Assembly: GCF_030718995.1 (NCBI RefSeq) | Contig: NZ_CP132204.1 | Location: 3,100,001-3,164,000 of the forward strand | Reading direction: 5' to 3' | Length of the DNA stretch: 64,000 nt | Source: Arthrobacter oryzae | Lineage (GTDB): Bacteria; Actinomycetota; Actinomycetes; Actinomycetales; Micrococcaceae | In this document: positions 1-8,307 of the stretch, in pieces | Position numbering within the stretch: the stretch's first letter is position 1 | How the letters are laid out: each line of letters begins with the position of its first letter | Translations under genes and position numbers: made by a program | Notes under the pieces: generated by a model | What the model was told of the DNA's origin: nothing | Databases searched by the model: none | What the model saw: the letters and a program-made list of their open reading frames with translations, nothing else

Positions 1-384
<384 letters not shown>

Positions 385-437
385 GGCGTCTCCTTCTTTC
401 CTTCAGGGAGCCTAGCGCGATTTTGAGGGTTCCGCCG

Positions 438-494
438 ATATTACTTGCGGATTCCGCGGGTAAAGCTCCTAACCTTTGTAGGGAAGCTACAAAG
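438..494 (-). promoter_or_regulatory. Candidate promoter and palindromic operator of the carboxylase alpha gene
   Basis: A perfect 8-bp inverted repeat, CTTTGTAG-GGAAG-CTACAAAG (474-494), lies about 100 bases upstream of the TTG start. A TAATAT -10 candidate reads on the minus strand at 443-438. The core TGTAG-N5-CTACA recurs upstream of the carboxylase beta gene at 12043-12057. The hairpin also sits just after maf and could terminate maf transcripts, but there is no T-tract and the recurrence favours an operator. Confidence 0.45.
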
Positions 495-508
495 AGGTGC
501 GAATTGGC

Positions 509-1198
509 TCACTCAGCGCGGACTTCTGCGGGGTCAATGGCGCCTCCGGTCCACAGCTCGGTGATGCCCACCTGCGCCTGGGCGAGCAGCCCGCGCAGGG
601 TTGAAATGGAGAGCCCGACGACGGTGTGCGGGTCGCCGTCGACCTTCCTGATGAAGGCCCCGCCGTAGCCGTCGATCGTGAACGAACCGGCGCACTGGAG
701 GGGCTCGCCGGTGGCGATGTAGGCATCGATTTCGTCCCCGCTCATCTCCATGAAATGGACCTCGGCAGAGGTCACGGAACCAAGCGTGGCGCCGGAGCCA
801 GCGGCAGGGCCGGCGCTGTTCTCCGACTCGTCGGGGTCGGTGTCGCGGCAGTCCACCAGCCAGTGGCCCGTGTGCAGCACGCCCATGCCGCCGCTCATGC
901 GCAGCATCCGCTCCTTGGCGACGTCGGCCGTGTAAGGCTTGCCGTGCGCCTCGCCGTCGAACTCGAAGACTGAATCGCAGCCGAGCACCAAGGCGCCCTC
1001 CGCTTCGGGCAGCGAGGCGACCGCCTCCGCCTTGGCACGCGCCAGCAGCAGGGCGGTGTCGTGCGGGTCCGTCACGCCGTAGCGGGACTGGACCGCGTCT
1101 TCATCCACATCGGAGACCAGGATCTCGTGCCGGATGCCGGCGTGGCTCAGAAGTTTGGTGCGGGCAGGGGACTGGGAAGCAAGAATCAGGCGGGTCAC
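509..1198 (-). CDS. maf: Maf family nucleoside triphosphate pyrophosphatase
   Basis: A 229-residue Maf protein. This family hydrolyses non-canonical or modified nucleoside triphosphates to monophosphates plus pyrophosphate and has been linked to septum formation. The N-terminal [14 protein letters not shown] motif is the Maf signature; [19 protein letters not shown] near residue 75 supplies the conserved acidic residues, and [12 protein letters not shown] matches the C-terminal conserved block. An Asp/Ser/Gly-rich insertion of about 25 residues (near 115-140) separates the halves. The start is GTG with no Shine-Dalgarno sequence; instead TAGGCT lies six bases upstream, so the transcript may be leaderless. 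maf commonly sits next to acyl-CoA carboxylase genes in actinobacteria, as here. The substrate is not predictable from sequence. Confidence 0.9.
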   Translation of the reverse strand: MTRLILASQSPARTKLLSHAGIRHEILVSDVDEDAVQSRYGVTDPHDTALLLARAKAEAVASLPEAEGALVLGCDSVFEFDGEAHGKPYTADVAKERMLRMSGGMGVLHTGHWLVDCRDTDPDESENSAGPAAGSGATLGSVTSAEVHFMEMSGDEIDAYIATGEPLQCAGSFTIDGYGGAFIRKVDGDPHTVVGLSISTLRGLLAQAQVGITELWTGGAIDPAEVRAE

Positions 1199-1204
1199 CG
1201 GTCC

Positions 1205-1210
1205 AGCCTA
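1205..1210 (-). promoter_or_regulatory. -10 element for a probable leaderless maf transcript
   Basis: On the minus strand TAGGCT is followed by six bases and the GTG start. Transcription would begin at or next to the start codon. No -35 match is convincing. Confidence 0.45.
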
Positions 1211-1285
1211 ATTCCCGCGGGCTTGATTGTCGCTCGGCCTGATCGCTTGGGCTTATCGCTCGGCTTTATTGTCGGAGGTCGGCGG

Positions 1286-1291
1286 GATAGT
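1286..1291 (+). promoter_or_regulatory. Possible -10 element of the HNH gene
   Basis: GATAGT lies exactly six bases before ATG 1298, the spacing seen at other probable leaderless starts in this window. The first base is off consensus, so this is weak. Confidence 0.3.
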
Positions 1292-1297
1292 TGGTTC

Positions 1298-2689
1298 ATG
1301 GACGGGAACCAAGGACTGGAAACGGATCCGGCAGCAGCAGGGTGCGGCTGCGCCTGCAGGTGCGTTCAGAGGCCCGCAGCGGAAGGTGCAGTAGTAGCGC
1401 TGTGCGGTGGCACGCCTGAGTTGGACGCTGCCCGTTTCATTGATGAGATTCGGACCTTGGAAGATCAAAAGTCTGCCCTCGCTGCACGTCAGGCCCGGCT
1501 GTCTGTCGCGTTTGACCAGCTGCAGCGCCGGCAGCAGTCCGACGCCGGGATCCCTGCTGACCAGCTCGGGGCGGGCGTCGGAGCACAGATTGCCCTTGCC
1601 CGTCGCGAATCCCCGGCCAAGGGAAGCCGGTTGTTGGGTCTGGCCAGGGCTTTGGTGACTGAGATGCCGCGGACCCTCGCAGCGCTGGAGACCGGGCAAT
1701 TGAATGAGTGGCGGGCCACGTTGTTGGTGCGCGAAACGGCCTGCCTGTCCGCAGCGGACCGTTGTAACGTCGATGAGGAGCTCGCTCCCGACACCGGGAC
1801 CTTTGACGGTGCCGGTGACCGGGGGATCGTCGCCGCGGTCCGGACCGCAGCCTATCGTCGCGACCCACGCTCCGTTACACAACGTGCGGCCCACGCCGCA
1901 ACGGGGAGGCACGTCAGCCTGCGGCCGGCTCCGGACACCATGTGCTACCTGACTGCCCTGCTGCCGGTGGCCCAAGGAGTGGCCGTCCATACTGCCCTGA
2001 CGCGGCAGGCCGATTCCCTCCGTTCAGACGGCGATCAGCGTTCGCGAGGGCAGATCATGGCTGATGGCCTCGTCGAGCGGATCACCGGCACCCCCGGCGG
2101 GATCACCGGCATCGAAATCCAGCTCGTCATGACTGATCGGACCCTCTTTCAAGGTGACGGAGAACCGGCACGCCTCCCCGGCTATGGCGTGGTTCCCGGC
2201 GGCTGGGCCAGAAGCATCATTGACCGTGGCGGAGCTGCGCCTGCTATCCGGGACCAAGCTTTCCACACCTGGATCCGTCGCCTGTACACCGTCCCTGCTT
2301 CGGGGGAGTTGGTGGCGATGGATTCCCGCGCCCGGCTTTTCCCTGCAGGACTCCGTCGCTTCATCGAGGCAAGGGACGACACCTGCCGCACCCCCTACTG
2401 CGACGCCCCCATCCGCCATCTGGACCATGTCGTCCCTTGGCACGGTGGCGGCGCTACAACGCAGGCCAACGGCGCCGGGCTCTGCGAAGCCTGCAATCAC
2501 ACCAAGGAAACGCCGGGCTGGGCTTCACGTGCACGGCCGGGACCCAGGCACACGATTGAGGTCACCATCCCCACTGGCCACACCTACTTCTCAACAGCAC
2601 CCCCGCTGCCCGGGGCAAGGTTCAGTCACGCCGTTATGCACGCAACAAAACCGCCCGGTGATCAAAGTGATCAGCGGACGGCTTGTTGA
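1298..2689 (+). CDS. DUF222/13E12-type HNH endonuclease domain protein
   Basis: A 463-residue member of the actinobacterial DUF222-HNH family (13E12 repeat proteins in mycobacteria). The N-terminal two thirds is the helical DUF222 region. The C-terminus carries the HNH nuclease signature: [19 protein letters not shown] near residues 365-385, then [18 protein letters not shown], giving the His-Asn-His metal site and paired cysteines. These proteins are multicopy in many actinobacteria and their biological role is unknown. Reading could start much further upstream, but that part overlaps maf on the other strand and looks non-coding. ATG 1298 is preferred; GATAGT six bases upstream suggests a leaderless transcript. 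The gene converges on the MMPL gene with a 21-base gap and interrupts an otherwise carboxylase-related neighbourhood. Confidence 0.8.
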   Translation: MDGNQGLETDPAAAGCGCACRCVQRPAAEGAVVALCGGTPELDAARFIDEIRTLEDQKSALAARQARLSVAFDQLQRRQQSDAGIPADQLGAGVGAQIALARRESPAKGSRLLGLARALVTEMPRTLAALETGQLNEWRATLLVRETACLSAADRCNVDEELAPDTGTFDGAGDRGIVAAVRTAAYRRDPRSVTQRAAHAATGRHVSLRPAPDTMCYLTALLPVAQGVAVHTALTRQADSLRSDGDQRSRGQIMADGLVERITGTPGGITGIEIQLVMTDRTLFQGDGEPARLPGYGVVPGGWARSIIDRGGAAPAIRDQAFHTWIRRLYTVPASGELVAMDSRARLFPAGLRRFIEARDDTCRTPYCDAPIRHLDHVVPWHGGGATTQANGAGLCEACNHTKETPGWASRARPGPRHTIEVTIPTGHTYFSTAPPLPGARFSHAVMHATKPPGDQSDQRTAC

Positions 2690-2710
2690 TCTGCGTGGAT
2701 CGCAGTGAAC

Positions 2711-5254
2711 TTAGCGTGCCGTGGCGACTGCGTCCTCATCTTCGACAGGGAGGACTGCCGAGGTATCGTCCTTGCGGAGTTTCGCGCCCTCCACGTCCAC
2801 GTCCGGGAGGATGCGGTCCAGCCAGCGGGGCAGCCACCAGGCCTTCTCGCCGAGGAGGTACATCACCGCCGGGACGATCGTCATCCGGACTACGAAGGCA
2901 TCAATCAGCACGCCGAAGGCCATGGCGAAGCCGAGCGGCCGGACCATGTTCAGGTGCGAGAAGATGAAGCCCGCGAAGACGCTGACCATGATGATGGCGG
3001 CGGCGGTCACCACCGCAGCGGCATGGCTGAACCCGCTGCGGACCGCGTGCTTCGCGGATTCACCATGCATGAACGATTCGCGCATGCCGGAGGTGATGAA
3101 CACCTGGTAGTCCATGGCCAGTCCGAACAGCACACCGATCAGGATGATGGGCAGGAAGCTCAGCACCGCACCCGGATTCTCGACGCCAAAGACGGCGCCG
3201 AGCCAGCCCCACTGGTAAACAGCCACGACGGCACCGAACGCGGCTGCCAGCGACAGCAGGAAGCCGCCGGTGGCCAGCAGCGGCACCCAGATGGAGCGGA
3301 ACACGAGCAGCAGCAGGATCAGCGAAAGGCCAACCACAATTGCCAGATACGGGGGCAGAGCGTCGCCGAGCTTGGTGGACACGTCGACGTTGCCGGCGGT
3401 TTGTCCGGTAAGTCCGATGGTGACGCCCGTGGAGTCCCTGATCTGGCCCTTTTCGGCGCGGAGTTCGGATACGACCTGGACGGTGCTTGCGCTGGCCGGC
3501 CCTTCATTCGGGATTACCTGGAACACCGCTGTGCGGCGGTCCTCGCTCAGGGCCAGCGGAACCGCGGCCGTGACATTTCCGGTTTCACGCAGGATGTCCG
3601 CGACGTCCAACTGCTTCGCCTGAGCCTCGGTTTCGCTCAGGCCCCCGGGAAGGTCGCCCACCACGATGATCGGGCCCGTCATGCCTTCGCCGAAGCTTCG
3701 CTTGGTGACGTCATAGGCCTTGAACGCCTGCGAGGCGACCGGTTCGGAACTGGCGTCCGGCAGCGCGAGCCGGAGCTGGCTGGCGGGCAGGGCCACCACG
3801 CCGAGCAGGACCACGCCGGCCAGCAGCGCGAGCCACGGGTGTTTGGTGACAATGCCACCCCAGCCGTGGCTGCTGCGGTACTCGTCCTTGGCCCGGTCCT
3901 CGGTTTCGTGGCCGGGCGCGGCGTTGTGCTTCTCGGCCTTGGCCCAGGCCCGCTTGGAGATCAGCTTCCGGCCCACCAGGGACAGGACAGCAGGCGTCAG
4001 GGTCAGGGCCACGACGACGGCGACGGCAACCGTCGCGGCTGCCGAGAGACCCATGACGGCCAGGAACGGAAGGCCCGGGACCACCAGGGCTGCAAGGGCG
4101 ATGATGACGGTCAGGCCCGCGAAGAGCACGGCATTGCCGGACGTTCCGGTGGCCAGGGCCACGGATTCCTCCGGGTCCACGCCGGCGAGCAGCTGGCTGC
4201 GGTGACGGTTGACGATGAACAGGGAGTAATCAATCCCGACGGCGAGGCCCAGCATCAGCGCCAGCATCGGGGAGACGGAGCTCATGTCCATGGTGCCGCT
4301 CAGTGCGAAGGTGCCGCCTACCCCGACGGCGACGCCGACGACGGCCATCAGGAGGGGAAGTCCTGCCGCAACCAGGGTCCCGAGCATTATGACCAGGACC
4401 AGGGCTGCGACCGCGATGCCGATAATCTCGGCGGTGCCGAACAGCTCGGAAATGTCCTCGCTGATTTCCTTGCTGGGGAGGGCTGTCACGTTGGCGGCGG
4501 ACACCTCCTTGACGATGTCCTGGACTTCCTGGCGGACGTCCGGATTCAGGCCGTTGATCGAGGTCTTGAACTGGACCTGGGCGATGGCGGCCTTGCCGTC
4601 TTCGGAGACGAAACGGAGGCCCTCCGAGGCCTGCAGCTGGCGCTCGCCGAGCGCCAGCTTTGCCTCACCGGCTTCCAGGTCCTTGGTGCCGGCGTCGAGC
4701 TTGGCCTGGCCTTCCGCCAGGGCTGCCTTCTGCTGGCCGAGCTGTGCCTCGATCGCGGCGGCCGGCATACCGGCCGCGGCCATCTGCTGTTCCGCTGCCT
4801 CCAACTGGGCCTTTCCTGCTGCCAGCTCGGCCGCTGCCTGGTCGAGCCGGGCCTTGCCGGAGGCGGACTGCTCCTGCCCGGCGGCGAGATCCGCGGCTGC
4901 CTTATCAAGCTGGGCCTGGGTTGCGAACGGGTCAACTGTGCCCTGGACATCGGGAAGGGCCTTGAGCTTGGTCAGCGCAGCCGCGACGGCGTCCTTCCCG
5001 GCCTGGCTGAACCGGGCGTCGTTGGCTTCGAACACCACGCTCGCGGAGCCGCCGGAGGAGGAAGGGAGCTCCTTCTTGAGCTTGTCCGCCATCAGCTGGG
5101 TTTCCGTGCCGGGGATCTGGAAGTTGTTGGACAGAGTGCCATGGAAGGCGGCTGCCGCTCCGCCGACGGCCACCATCACGGCGAGCCACACGGAGATGAC
5201 AAGCCAGCGGTGCCGGTAGGAGAACTTGCCGAGGCGGTAGAGCAAAAGTGCCAT
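2711..5254 (-). CDS. MMPL/RND-family membrane transporter
   Basis: An 847-residue RND-superfamily transporter of the MMPL type. A first membrane helix spans residues 18-37. A large extracytoplasmic domain then contains a long Ala/Gln/Leu-rich segment with a repeating L-x2-G-x3-L pattern (near residues 115-200), probably a helical hairpin as in other MMPL porters. Two membrane bundles carry the typical GIDYSLFIVNRHR and LAMDYQVFITSG motifs. MMPL proteins move lipids, siderophores or drugs; the substrate here is unknown. ATG 5254 was chosen because it begins one base after the tetR stop codon, consistent with a tetR-transporter operon and translational coupling; a TTG 13 codons upstream is less likely. 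Control by the adjacent TetR protein is inferred. Confidence 0.88.
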   Translation of the reverse strand: MALLLYRLGKFSYRHRWLVISVWLAVMVAVGGAAAAFHGTLSNNFQIPGTETQLMADKLKKELPSSSGGSASVVFEANDARFSQAGKDAVAAALTKLKALPDVQGTVDPFATQAQLDKAAADLAAGQEQSASGKARLDQAAAELAAGKAQLEAAEQQMAAAGMPAAAIEAQLGQQKAALAEGQAKLDAGTKDLEAGEAKLALGERQLQASEGLRFVSEDGKAAIAQVQFKTSINGLNPDVRQEVQDIVKEVSAANVTALPSKEISEDISELFGTAEIIGIAVAALVLVIMLGTLVAAGLPLLMAVVGVAVGVGGTFALSGTMDMSSVSPMLALMLGLAVGIDYSLFIVNRHRSQLLAGVDPEESVALATGTSGNAVLFAGLTVIIALAALVVPGLPFLAVMGLSAAATVAVAVVVALTLTPAVLSLVGRKLISKRAWAKAEKHNAAPGHETEDRAKDEYRSSHGWGGIVTKHPWLALLAGVVLLGVVALPASQLRLALPDASSEPVASQAFKAYDVTKRSFGEGMTGPIIVVGDLPGGLSETEAQAKQLDVADILRETGNVTAAVPLALSEDRRTAVFQVIPNEGPASASTVQVVSELRAEKGQIRDSTGVTIGLTGQTAGNVDVSTKLGDALPPYLAIVVGLSLILLLLVFRSIWVPLLATGGFLLSLAAAFGAVVAVYQWGWLGAVFGVENPGAVLSFLPIILIGVLFGLAMDYQVFITSGMRESFMHGESAKHAVRSGFSHAAAVVTAAAIIMVSVFAGFIFSHLNMVRPLGFAMAFGVLIDAFVVRMTIVPAVMYLLGEKAWWLPRWLDRILPDVDVEGAKLRKDDTSAVLPVEDEDAVATAR

Positions 5255-5255
5255 G

Positions 5256-5921
5256 TCAGTGCCGATCTGTGGAGAGGGTGGCGGTGGGCGCAAAGCCTGA
5301 GCTGAGCAGGCTCATGGAATCGATCAGGAGTTGCCGGAGGGCAGCCAGGGATTCCGGCGTGAGGGATCCGCCGTGCTGTTCGGACCAGACGTCCATGGCA
5401 GCTTTACCGCAGGAGATCAGGGAACCAGCCAACGCGCGGAGATAGAGTTCGTTGAGTTCCGCGCCCGGGTTCCGGGCGAACCGTTCGCGGGCGGCGTCGA
5501 TGATTTCCGCGGTGCAGTGGTCCCAGGCTTCAAGTTCGGAGCGGTTGAGCTGCGGATTGGACTGCGACAGGCTGTACAGCTCGGCCATGGGGGCCACGGT
5601 CATGGGGTCCGCCAGCTGGATCAGGGCCGCCCGGGCCGACTCCAGGATGGGTTCATCAGCGGGCCTCAGCCGGAATTGAGCCAGGGCGTTGTCCAGGAAA
5701 CCGTGGGTCACGGACGCCAGTGCCGCCTCCGTGCTGCTGAAGTAGTTGAAGAACGTGCGCCGCGAGATACCGGCAGCATCGGCGATGTCCTCCACGGTGA
5801 AGTTCCCCGGCCCCTTGCTGCGCAGGAGTTGGAGGGAAGCGTCGGTGATCGCCTGGCGCGTGGCGGCCTTGTTGAGCTCCCGTCGCGAGGTAGGCGCAGG
5901 GGTGGTTTGAGAGTGGGGCAC
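5256..5921 (-). CDS. TetR family transcriptional regulator
   Basis: A 221-residue TetR regulator. Residues 15-65 form the DNA-binding domain: TRQAITDASLQLL, then FTVEDIADAAGISRRTFFNYF, a textbook TetR helix-turn-helix. The C-terminal ligand domain is divergent. The gene is first in a two-gene unit with the MMPL transporter, so it most likely represses its own promoter and the transporter until an effector binds. The start is GTG 5921; an in-frame stop lies just upstream and there is no ribosome-binding site. A TTGCAC/TAGTGT promoter with an 18-base spacer ends six bases before the start, so the mRNA is probably leaderless. Two near-identical palindromes overlap this promoter. Confidence 0.9.
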   Translation of the reverse strand: MPHSQTTPAPTSRRELNKAATRQAITDASLQLLRSKGPGNFTVEDIADAAGISRRTFFNYFSSTEAALASVTHGFLDNALAQFRLRPADEPILESARAALIQLADPMTVAPMAELYSLSQSNPQLNRSELEAWDHCTAEIIDAARERFARNPGAELNELYLRALAGSLISCGKAAMDVWSEQHGGSLTPESLAALRQLLIDSMSLLSSGFAPTATLSTDRH

Positions 5922-5925
5922 GGCA

Positions 5926-5957
5926 TTACACTACGTGCATATTTACACTCCGTGCAA
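5926..5957 (-). promoter_or_regulatory. tetR promoter overlapped by two operator-like palindromes
   Basis: The elements TTACACTACGTGCA (5926-5939) and TTACACTCCGTGCA (5943-5956) differ by one base and are spaced 17 bp. On the minus strand each contains TGCAC-N3-GTGTA, an imperfect inverted repeat. They overlap the -35 TTGCAC (5957-5952) and -10 TAGTGT (5933-5928) of tetR. This is the expected layout for an autorepressed TetR operon. Confidence 0.6.
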
Positions 5958-5987
5958 GTTTCTACCTTGGTCCGATTCACAGGTTCT

Positions 5988-6005
5988 TGACAGCTTTATG
6001 ACAGC
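5988..6005 (+). promoter_or_regulatory. PhoP-like direct repeat TGACAGC-N4-TGACAGC
   Basis: Two identical heptamers TGACAGC are spaced with an 11-bp period, about 100 bases upstream of the exported-protein gene. Mycobacterial PhoP recognises TCACAGC-N4-TCACAGC, differing by one base per half, so an OmpR/PhoB-family response regulator is a plausible binder. The TTGACA embedded at 5987-5992 could instead be a -35 box, but no good -10 follows at 17 bases. Confidence 0.45.
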
Positions 6006-6103
6006 TCATCCTTATGTGGCTGCCGGACCCTTGGGGAAGGTAGGCGATCTGTACCTGCCACCGGAAGCAGCCGTGTTGCCGCGGCGGATCGAGGAGACGA
6101 GCC

Positions 6104-6655
6104 ATGTCTAACAGGAAGAAATTGGGCCTCGGCCTGGGCGCCGTTGCCCTGGTTGCCGTGGCCGGGATCGGAGTCAGCGGAATCGCATCGGCAGCCACCA
6201 CGCCGACTCCAAATCCGTCGGCCAGCGCATCTGCCGATGCCAACACTGACCATCCCGACCGCGGGCACAAGGGCGGCCGGCACGGACACGGCGGAGGTGT
6301 GCAGGCATCGGAGCTCGCTGCCAAACTTGGCGTGGACGAGGCGAAGGTCACCGAGGCGCTCAAGTCGTTCCGTGACGCCAACAAGCCGGCCACGCGGCCG
6401 GCCGACGGCGAGAAGCCGGACCGGGAAGCCATGGAAGCAGCCTTGGCCAAATCCCTCGCGGAGTCGCTTGGCATTGAGGAATCCAAGGTCACCTCAGCCA
6501 TTGAGGAACTGCGCGCAGAGGAGCGGTCCGAGCGGGCTGCGGCCCTGAAAACCCGGCTGGACAAGGCGGTCGCGGACGGCAAGCTCACCCAGGCGGAAGC
6601 GGACGCCGTCACCAAAGCCGTTGAGCAGGGCGTGATTGGCGGCGGAGGCCGCTAG
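6104..6655 (+). CDS. Small exported helical protein of unknown function
   Basis: A 183-residue protein I cannot assign to a named family. It opens with a clear signal peptide: MSNRKK, a hydrophobic stretch at about residues 8-24, then GIASA-A as a likely signal peptidase I site near residue 30. A Ser/Thr/Pro-rich linker follows, then a His/Gly-rich patch (HPDRGHKGGRHGHGGG, about 49-64) that could bind metal. The rest is predicted charged helix with two related units, LAAKLGVDEAKVTEALKSF and LAESLGIEESKVTSAIEEL. The start is supported by GAGGAG seven bases upstream. The gene is divergent from tetR and convergent with the symporter. A PhoP-like repeat lies upstream, hinting at phosphate- or envelope-stress control, which is inference. 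Confidence 0.75.
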   Translation: MSNRKKLGLGLGAVALVAVAGIGVSGIASAATTPTPNPSASASADANTDHPDRGHKGGRHGHGGGVQASELAAKLGVDEAKVTEALKSFRDANKPATRPADGEKPDREAMEAALAKSLAESLGIEESKVTSAIEELRAEERSERAAALKTRLDKAVADGKLTQAEADAVTKAVEQGVIGGGGR

Positions 6656-6682
6656 GCCCGCAGCACATCTGCCGGGTGGTTT

Positions 6683-8131
6683 CTAAGCCTTGGTGCCGGC
6701 CAGCTCGCGTCCGTTCGCACCCTTAGAAGCTCCGGCGTCGTCGGCCGAGGGGTCTGTGGCTGCATCGGTGGAGTCGTCTGCGAACGGGTCACCGTTGCGC
6801 TGCGCGTTGTACAGCGTCTCGTTCAGGATGCCCTGGCGCTTGGCGACGATCGTGGGGACGAGTGCCTGCCCGGCCACGTTGACGGCCGTGCGGCCCATGT
6901 CCAGGATCGGGTCGATTGCCAGCAGGAGGCCGACGCCGGCCAGCGGCAGTCCCAGCGTGGAGAGCGTCAGGGTCAGCATGACGACGGCACCGGTGGTGCC
7001 GGCGGTGGCCGCCGAGCCCAGGACCGAGACGAGGGCGATCAGGAGGTACTGGCTGAAGTCGAGCTGGATGCCGAAGAACTGGGCCACGAAGATCGCGGAG
7101 ATCGCCGGGTAGATCGCAGCGCAGCCGTCCATCTTGGTGGTGGCTCCCAGCGGCACGGCGAAGGAGGCATAGGCGCGGGGGACGCCCAGGCTGCGTTCGG
7201 TGACGCGCTGGGTCAGCGGCAGGGTGCCCACGGAGGAGCGTGAAACGAAGGCCAGCTGCACGGCGGGCCAGACGCCGGAGAAGTACTGCTTGACCGACAG
7301 CCCGTGCGTGCGGATCAGGACCGGGTAGACCACGAACAGAACGAGGGCCAGGCCGACATAGATGGCGAAGGTGAACTTGCCCAGCGAGCCGATGGTGTCC
7401 CAGCCGTAGACGGCCACGGCGTTGCCGATCAGGCCCACCGTGCCCAGCGGTGCAATCCGGATGATCCACCACAGGACCTTCTGGATGACTGCGAGGGCGG
7501 AGGCGTTAAGGGTCAGGAAAGGCTCTGCGGCCTTGCCCACCTTCAGTGCGGCCACGCCGACGGCGATGGCGATCACCAGGATCTGGAGGACGTTGAAGCT
7601 GACGGCGGTGGTCACAGCGCCTGACTCGGCAACCGTGGAACTGGCGCCCAGGCCGAGGAAGTTCTTGGGAAAGAGGCCGATAAGGAAGGCCCACCAGTCA
7701 CCCGATTTGCCGGAGTACTTGGCTTCCTGGGTGATGCCTGTGCTGGCGCCGGGCTGCAGCAGCACTCCCAGTCCGATGCCGATGAGCACCGCGATCAGTG
7801 ACGTGATGGCAAACCAGAGCAGCGTGTTCCACGCCAGTTTGGCGGCGTTGGAGACCTGTCGGAGGTTCGAGATGGAACTCACGACGGCGGTGAAGATGAG
7901 GGGGACCACGGCGGTCTGCAGCAGCGAGACATAGCTCGAGCCGATGGTCTGCAGGGTGGCGCCGAGGGCATTGGGGCTCGCCTTTGTACTGCCCGTGTAC
8001 TTGGCCAGAAGGCCAAGGCCCAGGCCCACGATCAGGGCGGCGATGATCTGGAAGCCGAACGAGCCGGCCCATGCGGGCAGCCGGAAGCCGGTCTTTCCTG
8101 CGGGGGAGGGGGTGCTGGTTTGAGTGGTCAC
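6683..8131 (-). CDS. Dicarboxylate/amino acid:cation symporter (DAACS family)
   Basis: A 482-residue GltP/DctA/TcyP-type secondary transporter with about eight membrane segments and two re-entrant loops. The HP1 loop appears as SRSSVGTLPL, followed by KMDGCAAIYPA where the archetype GltPh has NMDGT, and the last membrane helix is DMGRTAVNVAGQ where GltPh has a DMGRT-N-GD pattern. Asp and Arg of DMGRT (substrate-binding in GltPh) are kept, but the Asn of NMDGT and the Asp of the GD pair, which ligate sodium there, are Lys and Gln. Coupling ion and substrate may therefore differ; the GCAAIYPA stretch also resembles cystine transporters of the TcyP group. The C-terminal about 35 residues are acidic and probably disordered. 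The start is GTG with TAGCGT six bases upstream and no ribosome-binding site. Confidence 0.85.
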   Translation of the reverse strand: MTTQTSTPSPAGKTGFRLPAWAGSFGFQIIAALIVGLGLGLLAKYTGSTKASPNALGATLQTIGSSYVSLLQTAVVPLIFTAVVSSISNLRQVSNAAKLAWNTLLWFAITSLIAVLIGIGLGVLLQPGASTGITQEAKYSGKSGDWWAFLIGLFPKNFLGLGASSTVAESGAVTTAVSFNVLQILVIAIAVGVAALKVGKAAEPFLTLNASALAVIQKVLWWIIRIAPLGTVGLIGNAVAVYGWDTIGSLGKFTFAIYVGLALVLFVVYPVLIRTHGLSVKQYFSGVWPAVQLAFVSRSSVGTLPLTQRVTERSLGVPRAYASFAVPLGATTKMDGCAAIYPAISAIFVAQFFGIQLDFSQYLLIALVSVLGSAATAGTTGAVVMLTLTLSTLGLPLAGVGLLLAIDPILDMGRTAVNVAGQALVPTIVAKRQGILNETLYNAQRNGDPFADDSTDAATDPSADDAGASKGANGRELAGTKA

Positions 8132-8137
8132 CCGAAC

Positions 8138-8143
8138 ACGCTA
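8138..8143 (-). promoter_or_regulatory. -10 element for a probable leaderless symporter transcript
   Basis: TAGCGT on the minus strand is followed by six bases and the GTG start. No consensus -35 is seen. Confidence 0.45.
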
Positions 8144-8202
8144 GGACCGGCCGACGTATCACGACGAACGGATGTTGAGAAATGTTACGGGCCAAATTTC
8201 CG

Positions 8203-8269
8203 CTTCCGGCGGCAAAACCCTTGGAAGTACGCCGGAAGACTGCCCGTTTGTGAAGTTATTCCCGGGCAG
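8203..8269 (-). terminator. Two adjacent hairpins between the DUF885 gene and the symporter gene
   Basis: CTTCCGGCG (8203-8211) pairs perfectly with CGCCGGAAG (8230-8238). Next to it CTGCCCG (8240-8246) pairs with CGGGCAG (8263-8269). Both lie just beyond the DUF885 stop codon and may terminate or stabilise its transcript. There is no clear T-tract, so the call is tentative. Confidence 0.35.
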
Positions 8270-8307
8270 CGTGTGGCAAACGTCTCGCCCCGCGCCGCGG
8301 CAGGTAA

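Noticed and set aside
1298..2689. HNH gene as a homing endonuclease or mobile intron
   Set aside because: No intron boundaries, intein splice motifs or terminal repeats are visible; DUF222-HNH proteins are common stand-alone actinobacterial genes.
2705..5305. 866-residue open frame on the plus strand across the MMPL gene
   Set aside because: It mirrors the MMPL gene in a GC-rich genome; the translation is His/Gly/Asp-rich and without domains, while the minus strand gives a complete transporter.
5987..5992. TTGACA as a -35 promoter box for the exported-protein gene
   Set aside because: No acceptable -10 lies 16-18 bases downstream; the bases are better explained as part of the TGACAGC direct repeat.
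6657..6676. Terminator between the exported-protein gene and the convergent symporter gene
   Set aside because: The CCCG-CAG/CTGCCGGG pairing needs a bulge and has a short stem, so it was not listed as a feature.
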